From contig CAYPWW010000001.1 of assembly GCA_964414555.1 (NCBI GenBank), forward strand, positions 1-64,000: a stretch of 64,000 bases of DNA, written 5' to 3'. Origin of the DNA: Litorimonas sp964414555. GTDB lineage: Bacteria; Pseudomonadota; Alphaproteobacteria; Caulobacterales; Maricaulaceae. The position numbers were made by a program, and so were the translations under genes. Each line of letters opens with the position of its first letter. Position 1 is the stretch's first letter. The notes beneath the pieces were generated by a model. The model had not been told where the DNA came from. It saw nothing but the letters and a program-made list of their open reading frames with translations, and made no database searches. Positions 1 to 8,261 of the stretch are shown piece after piece.

Positions 1-683
1 GCTATGACCCGACGGATGGCGGCAATCCCTATTGGGACACCTATCAGATCGATCTGGACGAATGCGGTCCGATGGTTCTGGATGCACTGTTTAAAATCAA
101 AAATGAGATCGACCCGACGCTCGCATTTCGTCGTTCCTGCCGTGAAGGGGTTTGTGGCTCCTGCGCGATGAACATTGGCGGCCGCAATACGTTGGCTTGT
201 ACCAAGGGCATCGACGAAGTCGGCGGCAGTTCGACGATCACGATCTCGCCTTTGCCGCATATGCCAGTCGTGCGTGACCTCGTGCCTGATCTGTCAAACT
301 TCTATAAACAATATGCTTCTATTGAACCGTGGCTGCACACGTCCACGCCACTGCCCACAGAAGAAATTCCCCAGACGCCAGATGATCGTGAGAAGCTGGA
401 CGGCTATTACGAATGTATTCTGTGTGCGTCCTGTTCGACGTCTTGTCCGTCTTATTGGTGGAACGGCGATCGGTATCTTGGACCAGCGGCGCTGCTGCAA
501 GCCTACCGTTGGTTGGTGGATAGTCGCGACGATGCCAAGAGCGCACGTCTGGATCAGCTCGAAGATCCATTTAAGCTCTATCGCTGTCACACGATCATGA
601 ACTGCGCCAATGTTTGCCCGAAAGGTCTAAACCCGGCCAAGGCCATTGCAGAAGTCAAAAAGATGATGGTTGAGCGAGCCTAA
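1..683 (+). CDS. sdhB: Succinate dehydrogenase iron-sulfur subunit (3' part)
   Basis: The gene enters from the left edge; the reading frame is open from base 3 and 226 residues are visible, so perhaps 30 N-terminal residues are missing compared with typical alphaproteobacterial SdhB. The subunit carries electrons from the flavoprotein SdhA to ubiquinone in complex II at the inner membrane. All three cluster regions are visible: the 2Fe-2S ligands in CREGVCGSC with a further Cys in NTLAC, then CILCASCSTSCP for the 4Fe-4S and CANVCPKGLNP with the preceding CHTIMNC for the 3Fe-4S cluster. The sdh neighbours lie outside the window. Identification is secure. Confidence 0.97.
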   Translation, partial: YDPTDGGNPYWDTYQIDLDECGPMVLDALFKIKNEIDPTLAFRRSCREGVCGSCAMNIGGRNTLACTKGIDEVGGSSTITISPLPHMPVVRDLVPDLSNFYKQYASIEPWLHTSTPLPTEEIPQTPDDREKLDGYYECILCASCSTSCPSYWWNGDRYLGPAALLQAYRWLVDSRDDAKSARLDQLEDPFKLYRCHTIMNCANVCPKGLNPAKAIAEVKKMMVERA

Positions 684-702
684 ACGGGTTCGGCTTGTCG
701 AT

Positions 703-726
703 CTTTTTGATCAAAGGATCAAAAGG
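703..726. terminator. AT-rich hairpin after sdhB
   Basis: A 10-bp stem (703-712 against 717-726, one G-T pair) with loop AAAG lies 20 bp after the sdhB stop and before the convergent histidine kinase. There is no clear T-run after it on the plus strand, so termination is an inference; it may serve either strand. Confidence 0.4.
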
Positions 727-768
727 TGTTTGGGCGAGCGCAAGGTGCCTAGGCCCCCTCGCTCTCAA

Positions 769-2127
769 TCAGCCAGCCAATCGTTGATTTGTATCAATTG
801 TCGGGAGTTCCAGCGCGTAGCGGAACACGGTCCCTTCGCCCTCTCGGCTGTGTAGCTTTAGCTCACCACCCATCGCCTCGACGAAACTGCGCGCGATGGC
901 GAGGCCTAGCCCTGTTCCGCCGTCAGAAGTTCCGTCTTGTTCGAAACGCTCAAATACTCGTGATTGTGCTTCTTTCGCGATTCCTCGACCTGTATCGGCG
1001 ACGAAGAAGACATGGCGGTGCATGCCGTTAGACCTGTCTGAACGGACGCTGATACGGACCTCGCCGATATCCGTGAATTTGAGTGCGTTGCCAATTAAGT
1101 TATGGGCAATTTGGCGTAGTCGCACGGGATCGCCGATCACGTGGTAAGGTGTGGCCGCATCCCAATCCAACACAAGCGCAATATTCTTTGACTCTGCCAG
1201 AGGACGGTACAGCGCGTGTAGGCCTTCAAAGAGCGCGTGGAGGTCAAACGCCTCTTCCGCCAGTGTGAACTTATCCGCGTCCAGTTTGGACAGGTCCAGC
1301 ACCGACCCAATCAAGTCGACGAGGCCCGTGCTACACTCATTGACAATCTCGGCATATTGGCGCTGTTGCGCGTCTAATTCGGTCCGCAGTAAAAGGCCTG
1401 ACATCCCGATGACACCGTTCAGCGGTGTGCGGAGCTCATGCGACATATTAGAGAAGAACTGGGTCTTCGCCTGTTCTGTTCGTTTGGCGTCTTCGATCAT
1501 GTCTTCTAACTGCGTGGTCGTCTCGTCTAATTTTGCCGTTACGAAAAAGGCTACAACGCCAATCATCAGCATGATGATTTGACCTTGGAACGCACGTTGA
1601 TAGGCGACGAGTGCCACGATCTCTGGGTCTGCACCCGCGAATAATGTTGTCGACTGGCTTTGTAGGAAGAGCCCCCAAATCACGAGGCTGCCGACAATTG
1701 TGTAGACGACAACAGCCTTCCGGCCACTGACGAAAGCATTCAAAATCGGTCCAAACATTAAAAAGGGCAGCAAGGAGGTGTGAATACCTCTTAAGTCTTC
1801 ATAGGCCGTCGCGGTGACGCTGATGATCAGGAGAATAGATAAGAGGGCCGCAAAGAAATGAAAACTCGCGGAAAACCGCAAGGCCAAAATCATTAAGAGC
1901 AAGAAGCCGCAGGCCAGGAGTGAAACGACGTGATCACCTGTGAAACCGCCATAAGCGATTGTCATCGAAATCAGGTTCGCACTCTGGATAAGGATCATCG
2001 TACTGCCGATGATGTAAACGGCGCGCGCGCGCGACAAATCACGTCGGTCCGAGAGTCGGTCCAATCGCAAAAGACGTTCCAAGCCGTCCATCATCGCGTA
2101 AATGCGGTCTAAGAGTAATTTCCCCAC
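769..2127 (-). CDS. Membrane-bound sensor histidine kinase
   Basis: A 452-residue kinase with five or six hydrophobic segments between about residues 35 and 200, then a short coiled linker, a HisKA dimerisation/phosphoacceptor domain with SHELRTPLNGVIG (His230), and a C-terminal HATPase_c domain with N box (HNLIGNALKFTD), G1 (DTGRGI) and G2 (GTGLGL) motifs. There is no PAS, HAMP or receiver domain, and no response regulator gene lies beside it, so the partner and signal are unknown. The start is a GTG; ATG codons at residues 12 and 13 are alternatives. It converges on sdhB. Confidence 0.9.
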   Translation of the reverse strand: MGKLLLDRIYAMMDGLERLLRLDRLSDRRDLSRARAVYIIGSTMILIQSANLISMTIAYGGFTGDHVVSLLACGFLLLMILALRFSASFHFFAALLSILLIISVTATAYEDLRGIHTSLLPFLMFGPILNAFVSGRKAVVVYTIVGSLVIWGLFLQSQSTTLFAGADPEIVALVAYQRAFQGQIIMLMIGVVAFFVTAKLDETTTQLEDMIEDAKRTEQAKTQFFSNMSHELRTPLNGVIGMSGLLLRTELDAQQRQYAEIVNECSTGLVDLIGSVLDLSKLDADKFTLAEEAFDLHALFEGLHALYRPLAESKNIALVLDWDAATPYHVIGDPVRLRQIAHNLIGNALKFTDIGEVRISVRSDRSNGMHRHVFFVADTGRGIAKEAQSRVFERFEQDGTSDGGTGLGLAIARSFVEAMGGELKLHSREGEGTVFRYALELPTIDTNQRLAG

Positions 2128-2227
2128 AGTATTTATCTGCCTGAGACAGTTTGCGACTTTGTTAGGGTGAAGCGAAATTTGGCGAAATCGCCGCTTTTCT
2201 TCCTGATAGGGTTAGTGAGCCCTTAAA

Positions 2228-3058
2228 TTATAGGCGCCCGATGTGTCGTCGTAGGGAATCTGTGGCGAGATCTGCGGATTTTGGGAGGGTTTGCGGGTCG
2301 ATGATCTCGCCAAATGTCAGGCGGAAAATCTGCCCTTTTTTGTTCAAAAGCTCATGAAACAGCGTGATGTCGCGCAGCTCAGAATTGGCCCGTGCGAAGA
2401 TGTAATACAGCAGAGAATTTCGCGCTTTGATACGCAAAGGCACGATCGGAATGCTGTATTTTCGGGCCAACATCGCGGCAGAACTTTCCCACGGTCTGTC
2501 GATCAACCCGCGCCAGCTGAGCTGTGCCAAGGCGCCGCTGGGGAAAATGACGATACATTTTCCAGCCTTGATCGCGTTTCGCGTGCGCAGCAGCGTGTCG
2601 CGCGTTTTGGCGTGGCTTCTCTTGGATTTGACCCATTCGATCGGGATGATGATATCTTCGCCATCTGGAATCACGCGCAAGGCATCGGCATTGGCGAGGA
2701 ACATATGGTCCGGCCGGCGCTCGCGAATCGCTTGGAAGACGGCCAACCCATCGGCCAAGCCCGTCGGATGATTGGCGATGATGAAACAAGGCCCAGTCTT
2801 TGGAATATGCGACAGCCCCGTCACGGCTGTGCGTGGGTTGATATGCTGTGCGACCCGCGCAAAAGCGGCATGGCCAGAGAGCGGGCGCACGCTATCAGCC
2901 AGAAATACGGCCGCGTCATAGGCTAACATGCGGTAGAGCGCGGGCTTTACCGCCGCAAAGAGCCGGGGGCGTGCCATTAATTTTGGCGCGCGTTCGGCGA
3001 TTAATTCTTCAACAATATGCACGAGGCCGATATTGACCCGCGCGGGGCGTGACCTCAA
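2228..3058 (-). CDS. PlsC-like glycerolipid acyltransferase
   Basis: This protein resembles 1-acylglycerol-3-phosphate and related acyltransferases that transfer acyl groups to lysolipids at the inner membrane. Visible blocks are the catalytic IIANHPTGLADG (His97, Asp103), a FPSG block in place of the usual FPEG, and IVPLRI. The His-Asp spacing is HX5D rather than the textbook HX4D, as in hemolysin/OlsA-like relatives. The listed start is TTG and only 9 bp from the divergent arsC start; GTG at residue 13 or ATG at residue 28 (position 2977) may be the true start. Exact substrate cannot be told. Confidence 0.82.
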   Translation of the reverse strand: MRSRPARVNIGLVHIVEELIAERAPKLMARPRLFAAVKPALYRMLAYDAAVFLADSVRPLSGHAAFARVAQHINPRTAVTGLSHIPKTGPCFIIANHPTGLADGLAVFQAIRERRPDHMFLANADALRVIPDGEDIIIPIEWVKSKRSHAKTRDTLLRTRNAIKAGKCIVIFPSGALAQLSWRGLIDRPWESSAAMLARKYSIPIVPLRIKARNSLLYYIFARANSELRDITLFHELLNKKGQIFRLTFGEIIDPQTLPKSADLATDSLRRHIGRL

Positions 3059-3067
3059 GGGGGTGGC

Positions 3068-3550
3068 ATGACTCGACCTATCAATGTTTTGTTTCTTTGT
3101 ACCGGAAATTCGGCGCGTTCGATCTTGTCAGAGGCTTTGCTGAACGATCTAGGGCAAGGCCGATTCTTGGCGTGGTCCGCTGGGTCAAAGCCGAGCGGTC
3201 AACCGCATCCAGAGGGGCTGTCGGAATTACGCACGCAGGGGCATCGTACAGACCTCTATCGGTCCAAGAGCTGGGATGAATTCGCGGGCCCAGATGCGCC
3301 ACAAATGGATATCGTCGTGACCGTTTGCGATAATGCCGCGAATGAGGCCTGCCCTGTCTTTCCGGGAAACCATATCAGTGTTCACTGGCCACAGGCGGAT
3401 CCAGCTCATATCGAACCGCTTGCTGCACGCCAGGCGGCCTTTGCGCGGACTTACAAAATTTGCCACGCGCGAATTTCGGCTTTGCTGAGCCTGTCAGAGG
3501 CAGGGTTGAAAGACCACGCAAAGGTGCAAGGGATCGCGGAATTGGAATAG
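3068..3550 (+). CDS. arsC: Arsenate reductase, low-molecular-weight phosphatase fold
   Basis: A 160-residue cytoplasmic protein of the LMW protein-tyrosine phosphatase superfamily. The P-loop CTGNSARS (Cys11) is followed by a two-cysteine segment VCDNAANEACPVFPG, which matches the redox cysteine pair of thioredoxin-coupled ArsC enzymes that reduce arsenate to arsenite. No arsR, acr3 or arsB is adjacent, so it is an orphan. The start ATG sits 9 bp from the divergent acyltransferase start, and a bidirectional terminator follows the stop. Confidence 0.88.
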   Translation: MTRPINVLFLCTGNSARSILSEALLNDLGQGRFLAWSAGSKPSGQPHPEGLSELRTQGHRTDLYRSKSWDEFAGPDAPQMDIVVTVCDNAANEACPVFPGNHISVHWPQADPAHIEPLAARQAAFARTYKICHARISALLSLSEAGLKDHAKVQGIAELE

Positions 3551-3567
3551 ACCGCTAAGCTCGCAAT

Positions 3568-3596
3568 AAAAAAGCCGCCCCGAGGGACGGCTTTTT
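3568..3596. terminator. Bidirectional terminator between arsC and the channel gene
   Basis: A GC-rich hairpin flanked by an A-run on the left and a T-run on the right (outer arms AAAAAGCCG and CGGCTTTTT) lies between two convergent genes, and so can act in both directions. Confidence 0.85.
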
Positions 3597-3616
3597 CGTA
3601 TCATATTTTACCGACG

Positions 3617-4858
3617 TTATTTCTTCGGTGGGGGCGCGCGACGCACAGGCGCCTTGCGAGCTGGAGCCGTTGCGTCACCTGTGAATTTCTTCACAGAGTT
3701 CGGCGGAACGGCATTGTTCAGCACTTTGGATGCCCAGTCTTTACCACCGATACCAAAGGCAAGCGCGCCAGCAACAGCGGCTGCGATCACGAAGGCCGAG
3801 AAGGCGACGGGGATGATGTTTCCTTCGGGGTCGAGTTGCGACAGGCCGAGGAAGATGAACAGCACCATGAAACCGTATTTCACGAAGTTCGCGATTTTCG
3901 GGTTGATGACGGCAGCCATAAAGCGACCCATCAGATTGGCGAGGAAGACGCCGATCACGATCAGGACAGCCGCTTGCAGCAATTGACCACCAAAGCTCTG
4001 AACCGCACCAAAGGCTTCGGTCAGGCTTTCATTGCCGAGGATGTTTACAGCAGCCGAGACACCGATGACCAAGATGATCAAGAAGGCGAGGTAGCCAGCA
4101 CCCTTGGATGGTGACGTCTTCAGACCTTCGCCATCGTCCAGCATCATGACTTCATTGACAGAGCGGTCGAAACCCATGCTTGGCAAGAAGCTTTGCAGGA
4201 AGTTCGACGCGAAACGACCGATGAAGATTGCACCCGCAAGCACAGCAGCAGCAGCGACGAGTTCAGGGATAAAGTCAAGGAAACCGCCGAGCATATCGGA
4301 GAGTGGCTTACTGACTTCTTCCATGTCCAATGCGCCTAGAGCGACGATTGCGACGGGAATGATGATCAAGACGAAGACCAATGTTCCGAGCGCCTTGGCG
4401 ATCGAACCTTTAGAGCCAGCAGCTGATGTCACGCCGGAGCGTGCGGCAAGCGAATCAACTTGCGCAGCTTCCAGTGTGGACGTCGTGGCTGTACCAGCAA
4501 CTTTGGCGATGATAAGACCGATAAACAGTGTGAAACCTGCACCAATCATCTTCGGCACGAAGACCGCAATGCTATTGAACAAGTTTTCGATCGGTACGAA
4601 GTAATCGCCCATGCCCAGACGGGAGCCGGCCAGATATAAGACGTAGAGAACAACGAGCCAGAACACGGCTTTGCCGATAGCTGAACCGATGTTGCCGCCC
4701 GTTGTCTTGGCGCGTTTGCCCAAACCTGTGCGATTGATGACACTCGTGATGATGCCACGTAGGACGTAGGCAATGATGATGCCGACAACCAAGATAGCAA
4801 GAGCGGCGGCGGCGTTTGCCCAGTCCACCTTCTCTAGATAACCGTAAATTTTTTCCAT
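3617..4858 (-). CDS. CmpX-like mechanosensitive channel family protein
   Basis: A 413-residue, strongly hydrophobic protein with repeated membrane-helix pairs, each with small-residue patterns such as VFVPKMIGAGFTLFIGLIIA and IPELVAAAAVLAGAIFIGRF. This matches the TM_helix (PF05552) repeats of CmpX and other small MscS-superfamily proteins. It ends with FAFGIGGKDWA-like residues (AFGIGGKDWASKVL), the conserved end of that family, and a basic Pro/Arg/Lys tail. The role is probably sensing or relieving membrane tension; in Pseudomonas CmpX influences envelope stress and c-di-GMP, which cannot be assumed here. It is transcribed alone, divergent from the zapE pair. Confidence 0.82.
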   Translation of the reverse strand: MEKIYGYLEKVDWANAAAALAILVVGIIIAYVLRGIITSVINRTGLGKRAKTTGGNIGSAIGKAVFWLVVLYVLYLAGSRLGMGDYFVPIENLFNSIAVFVPKMIGAGFTLFIGLIIAKVAGTATTSTLEAAQVDSLAARSGVTSAAGSKGSIAKALGTLVFVLIIIPVAIVALGALDMEEVSKPLSDMLGGFLDFIPELVAAAAVLAGAIFIGRFASNFLQSFLPSMGFDRSVNEVMMLDDGEGLKTSPSKGAGYLAFLIILVIGVSAAVNILGNESLTEAFGAVQSFGGQLLQAAVLIVIGVFLANLMGRFMAAVINPKIANFVKYGFMVLFIFLGLSQLDPEGNIIPVAFSAFVIAAAVAGALAFGIGGKDWASKVLNNAVPPNSVKKFTGDATAPARKAPVRRAPPPKK

Positions 4859-4945
4859 GATGTTTTATGTCCCTCCAGACGTGCTCGGGTGGATGCAGCC
4901 TTTCTGCACGTTTGTCCCCAAATTAACCTATAGCTTAACAGATAG

Positions 4946-4967
4946 TGAACGCTTTATGAACGGTTTA
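4946..4967. repeat. Tandem 11-bp direct repeat in divergent promoter region
   Basis: TGAACGCTTTA is followed directly by TGAACGGTTTA, two 11-bp units differing at one base. An 11-bp period places both copies on the same DNA face, the arrangement used by OmpR/PhoB-type dimers. The repeat lies between the start of the channel gene (4858, minus) and the zapE operon (plus). Function is inferred only. Confidence 0.5.
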
Positions 4968-5057
4968 ATTTCCAAATGTTCATGATATTTTGACCGTTAC
5001 ACGATTGGGCTTTGTGCGCTCTTGACGGTGACGGGTGCAGACGTCCAAAGCGCGGCT

Positions 5058-5156
5058 ATGAAACCTGCACCTTTACGCAATCCGACCTTGTTTTGGATCG
5101 TCGTCCTGGCCACCTTTACGCTACTGGGTGTGGCGATATTGCGTCTGTCGGCATGA
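5058..5156 (+). CDS. 32-residue single-pass membrane microprotein
   Basis: A short frame from ATG 5058 to TGA 5154-5156 encodes MKPAPLRNP, then a hydrophobic segment of about 17 residues from LFWIVVLATF to LLGVAIL, and ends in RLSA. The stop overlaps the zapE start as ATGA, a typical translational-coupling junction. The N-terminal basic residues and C-terminal Arg frame one membrane helix. I do not recognise the family. Position and overlap make a real gene likely, but it could also be a non-conserved upstream frame. Confidence 0.55.
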   Translation: MKPAPLRNPTLFWIVVLATFTLLGVAILRLSA

Positions 5157-6301
5157 GCGGCCCGATTGAAACACGGCTAGAGCGGCGCATTGCCGATGGC
5201 GTGTTGCAACGCGATCCAGAACAAGTTCTGGCCGCGCGCGCATTGGATGATCGCCTCATTGCGTTGAAAGACTATGACCCCACGGGCGGTGGACTGCTCG
5301 ATAAGCTGTTCGGCGGACGTGATACAATCCCGCGCGGACTTTATATGTATGGCGGTGTCGGGCGCGGGAAATCCATGCTGATGGATTGGTTTTTTGAAGC
5401 AGCTGAGATCACGCCGAAGCGCCGGACCCATTTTCACGCTTTCATGTTGGACGTGCACGCGCGCATTAATGCGTGGCGAAAACTGGATCGCGCCGGTCGT
5501 CGCGCCAGCCCGCATCATGTGCGCGGGGCAGGGGATGACCCGATTGCGCCAACCGCCCGCGCCATTGCGGCCGAGGCGAGCTTGCTCTGTTTCGATGAGT
5601 TCCACGTCACAGATATCACGGACGCGATGATTCTTTCCCGCTTGTTCGAAGCTCTGTGGGAAGAAGGCGTCGTCGTTATCGCGACGTCTAACCGCGCGCC
5701 GGATGATCTGTATCCGAACGGCCTGAACCGCCCGCTGTTTGAGCCCTTTATCGAGATGATGCCAGATCATCTGATTATTCATGCCTTTGAGGGGGACGTG
5801 GATCATCGTCTGCGCGCGCTGACGGCGGCACCGATTTATCACGCGCCTTTGGGCGCGACATCAGATGCCGCCATGGATGCGGCTTGGGATCGACTGACAC
5901 GCGGGGCAGTGCCAGAGCCGAGCGAGCTGCTGGTACAGGGGCGAAAGCTCTCTTTCCCACAGACAGCGCGCGGCGTCTTGCGCACGGATTTTAAGCAAAT
6001 GTGCGAGGCCAATCGCAGTCCAGCAGAATATCTGGAGATCGCGCAGGCCTTTCACACCCTCTTGCTGGAACATGTTCCGCAGATGGGGCCGGCCTCACGC
6101 AATGCAGCCAAGCGGTTCGTTACGCTGATCGATGCGCTATATGAAACACGCACAAAACTCGTCGTGAGCGCGGCGGTTGAGCCCTCGATGCTCTATCAGC
6201 ATGGCACAGGCGCGTTTGAGTTTGAACGCACGGTCAGCCGTCTCATGGAAATGCGGACGGCGGATTATCTGGGCCAAGAGCGCGCAACTGCCACAGACTG
6301 A
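5153..6301 (+). CDS. zapE: AFG1-like ATPase / cell division protein ZapE
   Basis: A 382-residue P-loop ATPase of the AFG1/ZapE family, which in enterobacteria binds FtsZ at the late division ring and in mitochondria helps degrade respiratory subunits. Walker A is GGVGRGKSMLMD, Walker B is LLCFDEFHV, and the sensor region has ATSNRAPDDLYPNGLNR. The frame is open further upstream to 5012, but ATG 5153 begins MSGPIETRLERRI, matches family N-termini and forms an ATGA overlap with the upstream microprotein, so it is preferred. Confidence 0.93.
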   Translation: MSGPIETRLERRIADGVLQRDPEQVLAARALDDRLIALKDYDPTGGGLLDKLFGGRDTIPRGLYMYGGVGRGKSMLMDWFFEAAEITPKRRTHFHAFMLDVHARINAWRKLDRAGRRASPHHVRGAGDDPIAPTARAIAAEASLLCFDEFHVTDITDAMILSRLFEALWEEGVVVIATSNRAPDDLYPNGLNRPLFEPFIEMMPDHLIIHAFEGDVDHRLRALTAAPIYHAPLGATSDAAMDAAWDRLTRGAVPEPSELLVQGRKLSFPQTARGVLRTDFKQMCEANRSPAEYLEIAQAFHTLLLEHVPQMGPASRNAAKRFVTLIDALYETRTKLVVSAAVEPSMLYQHGTGAFEFERTVSRLMEMRTADYLGQERATATD

Positions 6302-6335
6302 AGGTCGCAGACGAAAGGCGGCAGGCGAAAGCGGT

Positions 6336-6929
6336 TCAGCGCTTTGCACCAAAGCTCCAGCGATGTGCGGGACTTCGGCCTAATCGCGCGACAGCTTCGC
6401 GGTGGGCTTTCGTGGGATAGCCCTTATGCCCTGCCCAGCCATAGCCAGGGAATCGGATGTCGGCCTCTGCCATGATCCTATCCCGCGTCACTTTTGCAAC
6501 GATTGAGGCGGCCGCGATGGACAGGGACTTCGCATCGCCTTTCACGATTGCGTGAGCGCGCCCGGTCAGGCCTGGCGGCACACGATTGCCATCAATAAGC
6601 GCGCAATCTACTGAAATACATAGGTTTTCGACAGCGCGCTCCATCGCGATCATCGTGGCCCAGAGGATATTGATCCGGTCAATTTCCCCCGGTTCGGCGA
6701 TTCCAATCCCGATTTTCGCGTTTTGGGTGATGACATTCAGGAGTCGTTCACGCGCCGCTGCCGACAAGGCTTTGCTGTCATTTAGACCGTCCGGAATGTT
6801 GTGCGGATCGAGGATTACGGCGCAGGCAACAACTGGCCCCGCCAGTGGCCCGCGTCCGGCTTCGTCCACACCACAGACCCTCCGGCCCCGTGTCGCGCCC
6901 GCTTCGGTTTCGAATGTGAAATCGGGCAT
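6336..6929 (-). CDS. rnhB: Ribonuclease HII
   Basis: This enzyme nicks RNA-DNA hybrids at ribonucleotides in DNA. The active-site block VCGVDEAGRGPLAGPV supplies the Asp-Glu pair; further acidic residues are in CALIDGN and MAEADIRFP. The C-terminus GYPTKAHREAV is typical. The 197-residue length from ATG 6929 matches the family; a TTG further upstream (6995) would add 22 residues without obvious homology and is less likely. It converges on zapE with a 34-bp gap. Confidence 0.94.
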   Translation of the reverse strand: MPDFTFETEAGATRGRRVCGVDEAGRGPLAGPVVACAVILDPHNIPDGLNDSKALSAAARERLLNVITQNAKIGIGIAEPGEIDRINILWATMIAMERAVENLCISVDCALIDGNRVPPGLTGRAHAIVKGDAKSLSIAAASIVAKVTRDRIMAEADIRFPGYGWAGHKGYPTKAHREAVARLGRSPAHRWSFGAKR

Positions 6930-7081
6930 AAAAGGGCCGTAATCGGGTGGGATGGACGAAAATGGCGCATCGCTTGCAGCACGCGCTGCGAACAACCGCC
7001 TGTGAAAAACGCAGGCTTAGGGTTTATCGGGAGTATAAAGGTCTGCTAAGGAACCTTTAACGATTTAAAAAGGAGTATTCC

Positions 7082-7483
7082 ATGTCCAAGCTCAAAATTG
7101 CCGGCGCAACCTTTGCGCTCGTTCTCGCCACCGCCGCTACGGGTTTCGCCCAAGATGCGGACGACGCCAAGATGCAAACACCCTCCACAGAAGGTATCGT
7201 CACAAACGCTGCCTCTTGTGAGTATGAAGGTGGTTCCATCATGGATCTGACGGATGGCAAAATCTGCTTCATCGCCGTGCGCGGCGTTGCGGCGAACACG
7301 CAAAACTATGACGGCATGCGCCTCGGTGTGATGCGGTGTTCAGGTAACGGTGTTTTCGCTAACGAATCTGCTGGTGAGTATTGCCGCGTCTACCTGACGG
7401 AAAAGGCCAAGAAAAAGACACGTGCCGAACTGGAAGCCGAACTGGCCGCCATGACGGAAGCTGAGTTGGAAGCCACAAACTAG
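7082..7483 (+). CDS. Small secreted protein with four cysteines
   Basis: A 133-residue protein with a clear signal peptide (LKIAGATFALVLATAATGFA, cleavage probably before QDADD). The mature part carries four Cys (AASCEYE, GKICFIA, MRCSGNG, EYCRVYL), fitting two disulfides in the periplasm. The C-terminus is a charged helix rich in Lys, then Glu and Ala. A strong ribosome site (AAGGAG, about 8 bp upstream) and a strong terminator frame it as a monocistronic, well-expressed gene. Family not recognised. Confidence 0.8.
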   Translation: MSKLKIAGATFALVLATAATGFAQDADDAKMQTPSTEGIVTNAASCEYEGGSIMDLTDGKICFIAVRGVAANTQNYDGMRLGVMRCSGNGVFANESAGEYCRVYLTEKAKKKTRAELEAELAAMTEAELEATN

Positions 7484-7508
7484 GCCTTCTACATCACGCG
7501 AGTTTGAA

Positions 7509-7538
7509 GCCTGGCTGCGAGAGCAGCCGGGCTTTTTT
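7509..7538 (+). terminator. Rho-independent terminator
   Basis: A 10-bp GC-rich stem GCCTGGCTGC/GCAGCCGGGC with a GAGA loop is followed by six T, 25 bp after the stop of the small secreted protein gene. Confidence 0.9.
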
Positions 7539-7574
7539 GTGGCCCGATGGCACGTCGCGCGTTAGGCCCCTCTC

Positions 7575-8261
7575 ATGCTGGGCCTTGTCATACCAACCTT
7601 GAATGCTGAAGCGGCCTTGCCGACGCTCTTGCGTTCGATTGGCGATGCACCTTTGCGTATCGTGATTAGCGATGGTGGCTCGACGGACAGGACGCTGGCA
7701 CTGGCGTTGGAACGGGGTGTCATCGCCTTAGGCGCAAAGGGCCGCGGTGCGCAGTTGGCGCGAGGGGCAGATCTATGCGGCGCCGTTGAAACGGTCAGCC
7801 ATTACCTCTTTCTCCACGCGGATTGCGTGTTGCCAAAGAACTGGTCAGATGTCGTGCGGGTCGCGATGGCGCAGCCAAACATCGCCCATTATTTCCAATT
7901 CGATCCGCAACCCGTCAAAGGTCTGACGCGGCAGTGGCTTCGCTTTATCGTGCGCCTGCGGTGTTGGGCGTGGAAGCTGCCTTACGGCGACCAAGGCTTG
8001 CTGATCCCCCGCGAAATGTATGACGCGCTCGGCGGATATGATCGCGACAAACCCTTGTTCGAGGATGTCGACCTCGTCGAGCGTATCGTCGCAAAATATG
8101 GTAGAGGGGCGTTGCAGCCTTTACCAGCGGCCCTGCAGACGGATGTGTCGGCCCATATCAGAGATGGCGTGTGGAAACGCGGTTGGCGTAATTACAAATT
8201 GCTGCGCGCCTATAAACGCGGTGTGTCGATCACTGAGCTGAGCCAGAGTTATCTGTCATGA
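7575..8261 (+). CDS. Family 2 glycosyltransferase, TIGR04283-like
   Basis: A 228-residue GT-A fold enzyme: VIPTLNAEAALPTLL and VISDGGSTDRT form the nucleotide-sugar site, FLHADCVLP the metal-binding DXD-like element, and YGDQGLLIPREMYDALGGY the acceptor region. These features match the small glycosyltransferase called rSAM/selenodomain-associated transferase 2. It overlaps the next gene by ATGA, and the pair is a recurrent unit. No radical-SAM/selenium partner gene is next to it here. Substrate unknown. Confidence 0.85.
   Translation: MLGLVIPTLNAEAALPTLLRSIGDAPLRIVISDGGSTDRTLALALERGVIALGAKGRGAQLARGADLCGAVETVSHYLFLHADCVLPKNWSDVVRVAMAQPNIAHYFQFDPQPVKGLTRQWLRFIVRLRCWAWKLPYGDQGLLIPREMYDALGGYDRDKPLFEDVDLVERIVAKYGRGALQPLPAALQTDVSAHIRDGVWKRGWRNYKLLRAYKRGVSITELSQSYLS

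Noticed and set aside
4923..4938. TTAA-N8-TTAA as a CtrA box in the channel/zapE gap
   Set aside because: The spacing is 8 rather than 7, so it does not fit the consensus.
5012..5152. N-terminal extension of ZapE from 5012
   Set aside because: The extra 47 residues show no family similarity and overlap the coupled microprotein; the ATGA junction at 5153 fits better.
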